Assembly (NCBI GenBank): GCA_947457715.1
Contig: CANGXK010000219.1
Span: 1 to 5,062, forward strand
Direction: 5' to 3'
Source of the DNA: Gemmatimonadota bacterium
GTDB taxonomy: Bacteria; Gemmatimonadota; Gemmatimonadetes; Gemmatimonadales; Gemmatimonadaceae
Length of the DNA: 5,062 nucleotides
A program made the position numbers and the translations under genes. The notes below the pieces were generated by a model. That model searched no databases and was not told the origin of the DNA. It worked only from the letters and a program-made list of their open reading frames with translations. Shown one piece after another: positions 1 to 5,062 of the stretch. How positions within the stretch are numbered: position 1 is the first letter of the stretch; the number at the start of each line of letters is the position of its first letter.

Positions 1-67
1 CCCGCGGGTGGTGCACTGGACCTGGAATATGTTCGCGTGTTCGCGGGCGAGCGCAGTGAAACGCATA
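1..67 (-). CDS. possible 5' end of a leftward gene (partial, unresolved)
   Basis: An ATG at 67-65 on the minus strand opens a frame that stays open to the window edge, reading MRFTALAREHANIFQVQCTT. Third codon positions in this frame are about 18/22 G or C, which suits a GC-rich genome. There is no clear Shine-Dalgarno sequence ahead of it. The competing reading is the 3' end of a rightward gene (1-72, ending ALDLEYVRVFAGERSETHN then TGA), whose third-position GC is lower (about 13/23). Too little is visible to name a family, and the choice of strand is a composition-based guess. Confidence 0.3.
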
Positions 68-105
68 ATTGAGACCGTGCGGGTGCTGCTGATCTTGTGC
101 GGCTT

Positions 106-174
106 GGATACGAACGGAAACCGACGATTCCTGCTTGAACGGATAGGAATGGAGAGGAACGGAGAGCAACGGAT
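106..174 (+). repeat. left arm of long imperfect inverted repeat
   Basis: Read against the reverse complement of 245-313, this 69-base arm aligns without gaps at 53 of 69 positions. The outer 39 bases (106-144) match at 34 of 39, with shared blocks such as CGAACGGAAACC, CGATTCCTGC and GAACGGAT. The word AACGGA recurs within the arm at 112, 138, 158 and 168. The arms are separated by 70 bases. Possible explanations are a decayed MITE-like element, a structured RNA, or a lineage-specific intergenic repeat. Nothing in the sequence decides between them. Confidence 0.75.
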
Positions 175-244
175 TCACTCCGTGTGATGACCACGCGACG
201 TAGCTCACGGCCGGCATCAACAATGATGGTGTTTCAGTTGTGTC

Positions 245-313
245 ATCGGTTCATATCGACTCCTCTCGGTTCGCATCCGTTCCGGCAGGAATCGCAGGTT
301 TCCGTTCGCATCC
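245..313 (-). repeat. right arm of long imperfect inverted repeat
   Basis: This arm is the inverted partner of 106-174 (53/69 ungapped matches). Similarity is strongest at the outer end (275-313 pairs with 106-144 at 34/39) and decays towards the spacer, where blocks such as GAGAGGA still match. It ends 47 bases before the ATG at 361, so a transcript crossing it could form a long stem in the leader of the downstream gene. No transposase or clear target-site duplication is visible next to either arm. Confidence 0.75.
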
Positions 314-360
314 AACAGCGCGCCAGCAGCCCACCCCCCACCGCTCAGGCGAGACTCCCC

Positions 361-603
361 ATGCATCCTACCTATCGCCAGCTCACCGCGGCGCTGCTCG
401 CTGCCACCACGGCCATCGTTGTACGTCCAGGCACCGCTGCCGCCCAGGCGCCGAAGGATCCCGCCATGGCCGACATGTTCGGGTCGAAGAGCACCAAGAT
501 CGCGGCGCTCACGCTCAACGCGGTGCATGACGGGGAGTACTACGGCAACATCGTGACGTACGTGCGCATGAAGGGCATGGTCCCGCCATCCAGCAAACGC
601 TGA
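361..603 (+). pseudogene. secreted DinB-family protein remnant with internal deletion
   Basis: The frame encodes 80 residues. Residues 1-30 look like a signal peptide: polar start, hydrophobic LTAALLAATTAIVV, and a likely signal-peptidase site after AAAQA. The C-terminal stretch from about residue 47 (AALTLNAVHDGEYYGNIVTY and then VRMKGMVPPSS) resembles the last helix and tail of DinB-like four-helix proteins, which often read H..EHYGN.VTYLR.KG..PPSS. DinB-family proteins are usually about 150-190 residues with a metal site made of three histidines from different helices. Here roughly 100 residues between the signal peptide and the last helix are missing, and only the C-terminal histidine (H56) remains. 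The frame is intact across the junction, so a short secreted peptide could still be made. A weak purine-rich GGCGAG lies upstream of the ATG. The stop is 17 bases before the aminotransferase start. The DinB call rests on recalled family features. Confidence 0.6.
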
Positions 604-615
604 GCGCATTAGCTT

Positions 616-620
616 AGGAG
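616..620 (+). promoter_or_regulatory. AGGAG directly abutting the aminotransferase ATG
   Basis: A perfect Shine-Dalgarno-like AGGAG ends at 620, the base before the ATG at 621, so the spacing is zero rather than the usual 5-9. An in-frame TAG at 615-617 excludes any start further upstream. Either translation relies on other features such as read-in from the 361-603 frame, or the motif is fortuitous. Confidence 0.4.
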
Positions 621-1847
621 ATGCGCACTCATCTCCTCGACTCGCGCCAGGGCTTTGCCGGCGACGATCTGATCTTCACGCTTAATGCGGCCGCCCAACA
701 ACGGGCGGCCACGGGCGCGCCGGTTATCAACGCCACCGTCGGCGCCTTGCTCGACGACAACGGCAAGCTGGTGGTGCACGACAGCGTGATGGCGCTCTGG
801 CGCGAACTCACGCCCATGGAGATCGCGCCGTACGCGCCGATCGCCGGTGATCCGGCCTTCCTGCTGGCGCTCACGCAGCGGCACTGGCCGCAGCTCACGA
901 GCCCCGGTGTGGCCGTGGCGACGCCCGGTGGATCGGGGGCGCTGGCGCTCACGCTCAAGAACTTCGTGGAGCGCGGTCAGGCCATCCTCACCGCGGCACC
1001 CTTCTGGGGTCCGTACGCCACCATCACGGCCGAAGCAGCGGTACGCCTCGAAACGGCCCCGTATCCGGCGCCCGGCGAAGCGCTCGACGTGGGCGCGTGG
1101 GAAGCCAAGGCGCGTGATCTGCTCGAGGAACAGGGGCGGCTGCTGGTGTGGCTCAATGACCCGTGTCATAACCCCACCGGCCGCAGCCTGTCGCGCGATG
1201 ATCGCCGCACGCTGCTGTCCATGCTGCGCGACCTCGCGTCACAGGGCCCCGTCACGCTGCTGCTGGATTTCGCGTATCTCGACTACGCGCGCGATCCCAA
1301 TGACGTGCGTGAGGCGCTCGAGGATTATGCGGCGTTCGGGGCCGAACAGGCGGTGCTGGTGTGCGCGAGCCTGAGCCTCAGCAAGGCGTTCACGCTGTAC
1401 GGTTCACGCGCCGGCGCCCTAGTGTTTCCGTGGAGTGGCGATCCGGCGCTCAAGGGCGCACTGGTGTCGAGCTGCCGCGGCACGTGGAGCAACTGCGCCC
1501 GTGCCCCCATGAGCGTACTCCTGCGCATGACGAAGAGCGAGACCGCCCAAGCCGCCTTGGCGGCCGAGCACGCACATTGGCGCGCGGTGCTCACGGAGCG
1601 CGTGGTGGCACTCGATGCCGCACTCAAGGCCGAAGGACTTCCCGGAGCCCCGTGGGACGGCGGATTCTTCGTGACCTTGCCCGCGCCGCCGGATCCGTTC
1701 GCGGTGTGCGAGACGCTCAAGGCCGCCGACGTGTTCGTGGTGCCGATGCCTGAGGGGCTGCGCGTGGGAGTGTGCGGGATGAGGGCGGCAGATACGGGGC
1801 GGTTTGCGAAGGCGTATCGGGCCGCGATGGGTGGTGCCTGCTCTTGA
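621..1847 (+). CDS. PLP-dependent aspartate/aromatic-type aminotransferase (class I, fold type I)
   Basis: This 408-residue protein has the full class I aminotransferase layout and about the usual family length (near 400). Visible landmarks are the phosphate-cup loop PGGSGAL (102-108), an aromatic stacking position in PFWG (127-130), NDPCHNPTG (179-187, with N184), D216 and Y219 in LLLDFAYLDY, the PLP lysine K255 in SLSKAF, R263 in LYGSRAG, R286 in CRGTWSN, and R381 in GLRVGVCGM. These line up with pig cytosolic aspartate aminotransferase D222, Y225, K258, R266, R292 and R386, and the K-to-R spacing of 8 is identical. That places it in the AspC/TyrB-like subgroup. The arginines at the 292 and 386 positions imply carboxylate-bearing substrates such as aspartate, glutamate or aromatic amino acids with 2-oxoglutarate. 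It is probably a cytoplasmic dimer. An in-frame stop at 615-617 fixes the start at 621. The gene is coupled to the downstream SDR by a stop/start overlap. The exact substrate is not determined. Confidence 0.9.
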   Translation: MRTHLLDSRQGFAGDDLIFTLNAAAQQRAATGAPVINATVGALLDDNGKLVVHDSVMALWRELTPMEIAPYAPIAGDPAFLLALTQRHWPQLTSPGVAVATPGGSGALALTLKNFVERGQAILTAAPFWGPYATITAEAAVRLETAPYPAPGEALDVGAWEAKARDLLEEQGRLLVWLNDPCHNPTGRSLSRDDRRTLLSMLRDLASQGPVTLLLDFAYLDYARDPNDVREALEDYAAFGAEQAVLVCASLSLSKAFTLYGSRAGALVFPWSGDPALKGALVSSCRGTWSNCARAPMSVLLRMTKSETAQAALAAEHAHWRAVLTERVVALDAALKAEGLPGAPWDGGFFVTLPAPPDPFAVCETLKAADVFVVPMPEGLRVGVCGMRAADTGRFAKAYRAAMGGACS

Positions 1848-2824
1848 TCGCGCTGGTGTCCGGAGCCGCGGGCTTCATCGGCAGTCATCTTGTCGAGCGG
1901 CTCGAAGCAGATGGGGTGACCGTCCGACGCGTCCAGCGCCCACTGCCGGAGGCTGAGACATATGCACGGGACCCGATTTGGCGCGGTGTTACGCATGTTT
2001 TTCACCTTGGCGGACGAACGCGTGCCCCGCTTGCGTCCGATCTTGCCGAAGCGAATGTGCAGTTCACCGAACGGCTGGCCCAGGCCGCCGTGGCGCAGGC
2101 CGTCATTCGTGATGCCCCCGTGCCGCACTTCGTGTTTGTCTCCTCGCTCGCCGCGCTCGGTCCGGCCGCCGCCTTCGATCTGCCTGTCACCGAGCAGCAG
2201 ATCCCCGCGCCGGTGGAGGCATATGGCCGCAGCAAGCTGGAAGCTGAGCAGCGGCTGCGGTGCATCGCAGACTTACCGCTTACCATTGTGCGACCATCGG
2301 CAGTGTACGGGCCCCGCGATCGCGATTTTCTCACCGTGTTTCGTCAGGTGCGTCATGCGGTGCAGTGGCGCGCCACGCCCGGGTGGTACGGTCTTTCGCT
2401 CGCGTTCGTGCACGACGTCGTTGATGCGATTCTCGCGGTGACGCGCGTTGCTGCACACGAATCGCGATCTGGGCCGGTGGATTATCTGGTCAGCGGTCAC
2501 GAGGTTCGGTGGGATGCGCTGTACGAAGCTACTGCGCGCGCCGTTGGGTGCGCATGTGGGCGTGTGATGCCACGTGCCATGAGCGTGCAGATCCCGCCGC
2601 TCCTGCTGTCGATAGCGGGAATGGTGGGAGCGCAGGTGGGCCGGCTGACCGGGAGTCCGCCGCTCGCCACGCCTGACAAGATCATTCTCGGTGCGCAGCC
2701 CTATTGGGTATGCCGTGACGATCGGCTGCGCCGCTACGCGGGCTGGCAGCCGCGTGTGACCCTGGATGCAGGGCTGCTGGAGACGGCGCGTTGGTATGTT
2801 CAGCACGGGTGGCTCACCCGCTAA
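1844..2824 (+). CDS. NAD(P)-dependent epimerase/dehydratase-type extended SDR; candidate ceramide reductase (CerR-like)
   Basis: From the TTG at 1844 the protein has 326 residues and begins MIALVSGAAGFIGSHLVERL, the standard start of an extended SDR. The Rossmann glycine motif GAAGFIG is at 7-13, the catalytic serine region FVSSLAALGP has S100/S101, the catalytic pair YGRSK has Y127 and K131, and RPSAVYGP is at 150-157. The C-terminal part contains a hydrophobic segment (IPPLLLSIAGMVGAQVG) and ends with the W.P.V.L..GL..T..WY...GWL pattern seen in 3beta-HSD/sterol dehydrogenase-like and HpnA-like SDRs. TTG is chosen because it gives the canonical N-terminus. An ATG at 1772 would add 24 residues lying inside the aminotransferase. 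The TTGA overlap suggests translational coupling. With a sphingolipid-type desaturase and an acyl-AMP ligase next door, a role like Caulobacter CerR (reducing the 3-oxo group during ceramide synthesis) is plausible. Family certainty is high, but the CerR role is inferred from context. Alternatives are a sugar epimerase or a sterol/hopanoid-type dehydrogenase. Confidence 0.88.
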   Translation: MIALVSGAAGFIGSHLVERLEADGVTVRRVQRPLPEAETYARDPIWRGVTHVFHLGGRTRAPLASDLAEANVQFTERLAQAAVAQAVIRDAPVPHFVFVSSLAALGPAAAFDLPVTEQQIPAPVEAYGRSKLEAEQRLRCIADLPLTIVRPSAVYGPRDRDFLTVFRQVRHAVQWRATPGWYGLSLAFVHDVVDAILAVTRVAAHESRSGPVDYLVSGHEVRWDALYEATARAVGCACGRVMPRAMSVQIPPLLLSIAGMVGAQVGRLTGSPPLATPDKIILGAQPYWVCRDDRLRRYAGWQPRVTLDAGLLETARWYVQHGWLTR

Positions 2825-2910
2825 GGCCGTGACGCCTGCCTCTGCGGAAGGACGGACATTTTCAAGGTCAGCCGCCGTTCACTTCCACACGCTCTTGTCA
2901 TACGGCCCCG

Positions 2911-3897
2911 TCAGCGCAAGCCGCGCACCATGCGCGAAAACAGCGATAGCTCACGATCGAAAAGAAAGCGCACCAGCAACCTCGTCCATGAGTGATGCGC
3001 GGCGAGCGTGTCGTATGCGTCCGGCGCGGCAGCGCGGAGAGCTGGTAACCGGTTCCATGGAATCGAGGGAAAATCGTGGTGCTCATTGTGATAACCAACG
3101 TTCAGTGCCACCCGATTGAGTGGTCCGTAATAGCTAAATGTCTCCTGGTGCCCTTCGAGCAGAAAGTGCTCTTGAATCCAACGCGCACCAAGCGGGTGGA
3201 GCCCGATCGAGAAAACAAGGGACAGCGTCAGAAATCCGAGTGCCTTTTCCCCCAGCGTGTACCAGACCAGTACGTTGGCCACGATCTGCAACGACCAGTT
3301 GGCCACAACCCAGCGATCAATCACGGGAGTGTGTCGCACCCTGAGCACACGGAGGAGCTGAAAGGCCGGAAACGCCAGTAACCAGAGCGCCTTGCCGATA
3401 AACCACGAGCGAATGAGTCGTGCTTCCCACCGGCTTGGCAGGTCAAGATCCTGCACGTAGTCGCCCTGATATGCATGGTGCTTGAGATGGAAGCGGCGAA
3501 AAGACATTGCGCTTGGAATCACCTGCGGCAGGTTGGCGATCATCGCCGCCACTCGATTGAGCCAGGTTTGCGGGAACACAAGGTTGTGCGTGCACTCATG
3601 AATGATGACAAAGAGGGCGTGGCTGATGAATGCACCAACCAGATACGCCGCCGCGATGATCTGCCACCACCCACTCCATCGCATCCCGCCGGCGAGCGCC
3701 AGTTGCAAAACAACCAAGCCGACGAGGATGAACGCCGTCCACCGCGTACGACCGATGAGGGCGCGCACCTCAGGATGTGCACGCAGAATGGCACGGGTGC
3801 GCGCGGCATGCGGTTCGCGTTCATCTCGATACTCGAAATCCTGCTGCAGCCTCATACGGAATTCTACCGCGATGATTATGCTTTGGTCTATGCCCAT
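2911..3897 (-). CDS. sphingolipid Delta4-desaturase (DES/DEGS1-like membrane desaturase)
   Basis: This 328-residue membrane di-iron desaturase has three histidine boxes: HECTH (H100, H104), HLKHH (H137, H140, H141) and HNEHH (H270, H273, H274). Several features are specific to eukaryotic dihydroceramide Delta4-desaturases. The N-terminal block around 20-49 (DFEYRDEREPHAARTRAILR, then AHPEVRALI) matches the DES N-terminal domain. GLHPLGARWIQEHF (232-245), ETFSYYGPLN (252-261), NVGYHNEHHDFPSIP (266-280) and the tail YDTLAAHHSW...FSRM closely follow recalled human DEGS1, which is 323 residues. Hydrophobic segments lie near 53-70, 77-98, 164-186, 196-213 and 220-236. The expected reaction is O2- and electron-dependent introduction of a 4,5-trans double bond into the sphinganine base of dihydroceramide at the membrane; some DES enzymes also hydroxylate C4. 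GAGGA lies 5 bases ahead of the ATG at 3897. An internal ATG at 3855 would give a start closer to DEGS1. The gene is lower in GC than its neighbours, suggesting transfer. It converges on the SDR and diverges from the FAAL gene. Confidence 0.93.
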   Translation of the reverse strand: MGIDQSIIIAVEFRMRLQQDFEYRDEREPHAARTRAILRAHPEVRALIGRTRWTAFILVGLVVLQLALAGGMRWSGWWQIIAAAYLVGAFISHALFVIIHECTHNLVFPQTWLNRVAAMIANLPQVIPSAMSFRRFHLKHHAYQGDYVQDLDLPSRWEARLIRSWFIGKALWLLAFPAFQLLRVLRVRHTPVIDRWVVANWSLQIVANVLVWYTLGEKALGFLTLSLVFSIGLHPLGARWIQEHFLLEGHQETFSYYGPLNRVALNVGYHNEHHDFPSIPWNRLPALRAAAPDAYDTLAAHHSWTRLLVRFLFDRELSLFSRMVRGLR

Positions 3898-3938
3898 GCC
3901 GTTCCTCGTTCGCCCCCGACGTCAACCGGTGGTAGTCG
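3898..3938. promoter_or_regulatory. short divergent intergenic region with both ribosome binding sites
   Basis: Only 41 bases separate the divergent desaturase and acyl-AMP ligase starts. On the minus strand GAGGA (3907-3903) sits 5 bases before the desaturase ATG. On the plus strand GGTGG (3928-3932) sits 6 bases before the ligase ATG. There is little room for two full promoters, so at least one must overlap coding sequence. The minus strand has a TTGACG at 3925-3920 and a CATAAT inside the first desaturase codons, but their spacing does not form one promoter. Shared control of both genes is an inference from the arrangement. Confidence 0.4.
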
Positions 3939-5062
3939 ATGCCTAAGACGTGCGCGCTGCCGACCATGTGCCATCTCCTCCAACGCCGTGCGGACGAGTT
4001 GGGTGATGCGGTGGCATTCCGCTTCATTGACGGCAACGGCGCGGAGCGTCAGCAATTGACGTATGCAGCGCTGTACACTGCGTCGCGCCGGCTGGGTGCC
4101 GGGCTCCGCGCCCGTACAGCGCCTGGAGACCGCGTGGCTGTGCTGCTTCCTCCCGGGCTTGGGTATGTCATCGCCGTCTTTGCCTGTCTGATGGCGCGGG
4201 TGGTGGCTGTTCCATCGCCACCGCCGCGGGGCCGCCGGGACACCGGACGCGTACCGCGTCTGTTGGCCGATGCCGATGTGCGGTTAGCGCTCGTGGCCGC
4301 GGGAGACGCGGCGCGTATGCAGGCTGCCGGATCCTGGCCGTCGAAACTCTCGCTGCTCGACCCGGAGAGCGGTCTTCTCGACGCATCCGATGATGCGTTG
4401 CTGCCTGAGAGTTCGTGGACAGATGCCACGGCTGACGACCTCGCCTTGCTGCAATACACCTCAGGCTCCACGCGTGAACCACGTGGTGTGATGCTTTCGC
4501 ATCGGCAACTGATGGCGAACGCCGCGGGAATCGCGTCCCTGAACGGGCACCGTAGCGGAGAAACGGCCGTGTTCTGGCTGCCACCGTATCACGACATGGG
4601 GCTGATGGGTGGCATTCTTCAGCCGGTGTTTGCAGGCGCACATACGGTGCTGATGGCGCCCGCCACCTTCCTGCAGCGTCCACTGCGATGGCTCCAGGCG
4701 ATGCACGACTATCGTGCGGTAACGACGGGCGCGCCGGATTTTGCCTGGCGCCTTTGTGTTGAGCGTACGACACCAGCAGAGCGCTCCGCACTCGACCTCT
4801 CCTCGCTCCGTGTTGCATTCAATGGCGCCGAGCCGATTCAACATGTCACGGTGCAGCGTTTTCTCGATGCGTTTGCGGTCGCGCAGGTGTCGCGCACGGT
4901 GTTCGTGCCCTGCTACGGATTGGCCGAGGCCACCCTCCTCGTAACCGGTACGCAGGCGGGTACACCAATGCGCACGCTGGAGCTCCCGGCGCGGCAGGGT
5001 TTTCCGTCGCTGGCGGGGCCGCCCACATCAATGACTACCCTCGTCGGAGGCGGGACGCCGCC
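3939..5062 (+). CDS. fatty acyl-AMP ligase (FAAL), N-terminal part, truncated by window edge
   Basis: An open frame of 374 codons runs off the right edge; FAALs usually have about 570-600 residues, so the C-terminal third is missing. It is an adenylate-forming enzyme: the P-loop-like motif LQYTSGSTREPRGV (about 171-184) has the FAAL style STR.P in place of the STG.PKG usual in acyl-CoA ligases. WLPPYHDMGLMGG (213-225), APATFLQRPLRWLQAM, TTGAPDFAWRLC, FNGAEPI (294-300) and PCYGLAEAT (324-332) are typical FAAL blocks. FAALs make acyl-adenylates from free fatty acids and usually pass them to an acyl carrier protein rather than CoA. The ATG at 3939 is chosen because GGTGG lies 6 bases upstream and an in-frame TAG (3933-3935) precludes an earlier start. 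The ATG at 3966 has no visible ribosome binding site. With the adjacent DEGS-like desaturase and SDR, it may supply an activated acyl chain for sphingolipid synthesis, as the acyl-ACP synthetase in the Caulobacter ceramide cluster is thought to do. That role is inferred; polyketide or lipopeptide loading is the main alternative. Confidence 0.92.
   Translation, partial: MPKTCALPTMCHLLQRRADELGDAVAFRFIDGNGAERQQLTYAALYTASRRLGAGLRARTAPGDRVAVLLPPGLGYVIAVFACLMARVVAVPSPPPRGRRDTGRVPRLLADADVRLALVAAGDAARMQAAGSWPSKLSLLDPESGLLDASDDALLPESSWTDATADDLALLQYTSGSTREPRGVMLSHRQLMANAAGIASLNGHRSGETAVFWLPPYHDMGLMGGILQPVFAGAHTVLMAPATFLQRPLRWLQAMHDYRAVTTGAPDFAWRLCVERTTPAERSALDLSSLRVAFNGAEPIQHVTVQRFLDAFAVAQVSRTVFVPCYGLAEATLLVTGTQAGTPMRTLELPARQGFPSLAGPPTSMTTLVGGGTP

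Larger units (their letters stand above)
68..360. other. intergenic region carrying a long inverted repeat; no gene recognised
   Basis: This stretch of about 290 bases shows no frame with recognisable protein content. An open frame runs into it upstream of the ATG at 361, but its translation (rich in Ser, Pro and Arg) looks like read-through of non-coding DNA. The main structure is the pair of inverted arms at 106-174 and 245-313. A small perfect hairpin (CATCA, loop ACAA, TGATG) lies at 215-228 in the spacer. If the left-edge gene is leftward, this is a divergent intergenic region that should hold promoters for both sides, but I see no convincing -35/-10 pair. Confidence 0.5.

Noticed and set aside
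106..313. CRISPR array or insertion sequence
   Set aside because: The repeats are a single inverted pair with no regular spacers, and no transposase or evident target-site duplication was seen.
184..360. Open frame upstream and in frame with the DinB remnant, with an ATG at 184
   Set aside because: Its translation is low-complexity Ser/Arg/Pro-rich, it crosses the inverted repeat, and the signal peptide begins cleanly at the ATG at 361.
1325..2128. Long minus-strand open frame across the aminotransferase/SDR junction
   Set aside because: It is a shadow of two genes with clear catalytic motifs on the plus strand, and its translation shows no recognisable domain.
2825..2910. Possible bidirectional terminator between the convergent SDR and desaturase genes; GGCCGT (2825-2830) pairs with ACGGCC (2902-2907)
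   Set aside because: The six-base stem would enclose a 71-base loop, no compact GC hairpin is present, and there is no T-tract adjacent to a stem on either strand.
3475..4059. Plus-strand open frame antisense to the desaturase 5' half
   Set aside because: The minus strand carries the histidine boxes and family-specific motifs. The plus frame has no domain-like content and overlaps the FAAL start in another frame.
4049..4844. Overlapping minus-strand open frames inside the FAAL region
   Set aside because: They are Arg/Ala/Ser-rich shadows of a GC-rich gene whose plus-strand frame has continuous FAAL motifs.

Overview
This is a GC-rich bacterial window. Most sampled coding stretches are about 67-77% GC by eye, genes are tightly packed, and one gene starts with TTG inside a stop-codon overlap. 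The style, including a secreted DinB-type protein remnant, suggests Gemmatimonadota or another high-GC environmental lineage. That assignment is inferred, because no rRNA or phylogenetic marker is present.

Layout. Positions 1-67 are an unresolved gene edge, most likely the 5' end of a leftward gene. Positions 68-360 hold no convincing gene but contain a long imperfect inverted repeat, with arms at 106-174 and 245-313 that match at 53 of 69 positions without gaps. Positions 361-603 encode an 80-residue secreted protein that looks like a DinB-family protein with its middle deleted. Positions 621-1847 encode a complete aspartate/aromatic-type aminotransferase. Its stop codon overlaps the TTG start of an extended short-chain dehydrogenase/epimerase (1844-2824). 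Facing it on the minus strand (2911-3897) is a fatty acid desaturase of the sphingolipid Delta4-desaturase (DES/DEGS1) type. Divergent from it, 41 bp away, a fatty acyl-AMP ligase (FAAL) starts at 3939 and runs off the right edge.

The most interesting reading is that the right half is part of a bacterial sphingolipid (ceramide) locus. The desaturase resembles eukaryotic dihydroceramide Delta4-desaturase along its whole length, including the family-specific N-terminal region and C-terminal tail. In Caulobacter, ceramide synthesis uses an SDR-type reductase (CerR) and an acyl-activating enzyme encoded near serine palmitoyltransferase and an acyl carrier protein. An SDR and a FAAL flanking a DEGS-like desaturase fit that scheme: the FAAL would activate a fatty acid for an acyl carrier protein, the SDR would reduce the 3-oxo group, and the desaturase would put the 4,5-double bond into the long-chain base. 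Serine palmitoyltransferase, the carrier protein and ceramide synthase are not in this window and would be expected nearby. The desaturase gene is visibly poorer in GC than its neighbours, which fits horizontal acquisition.
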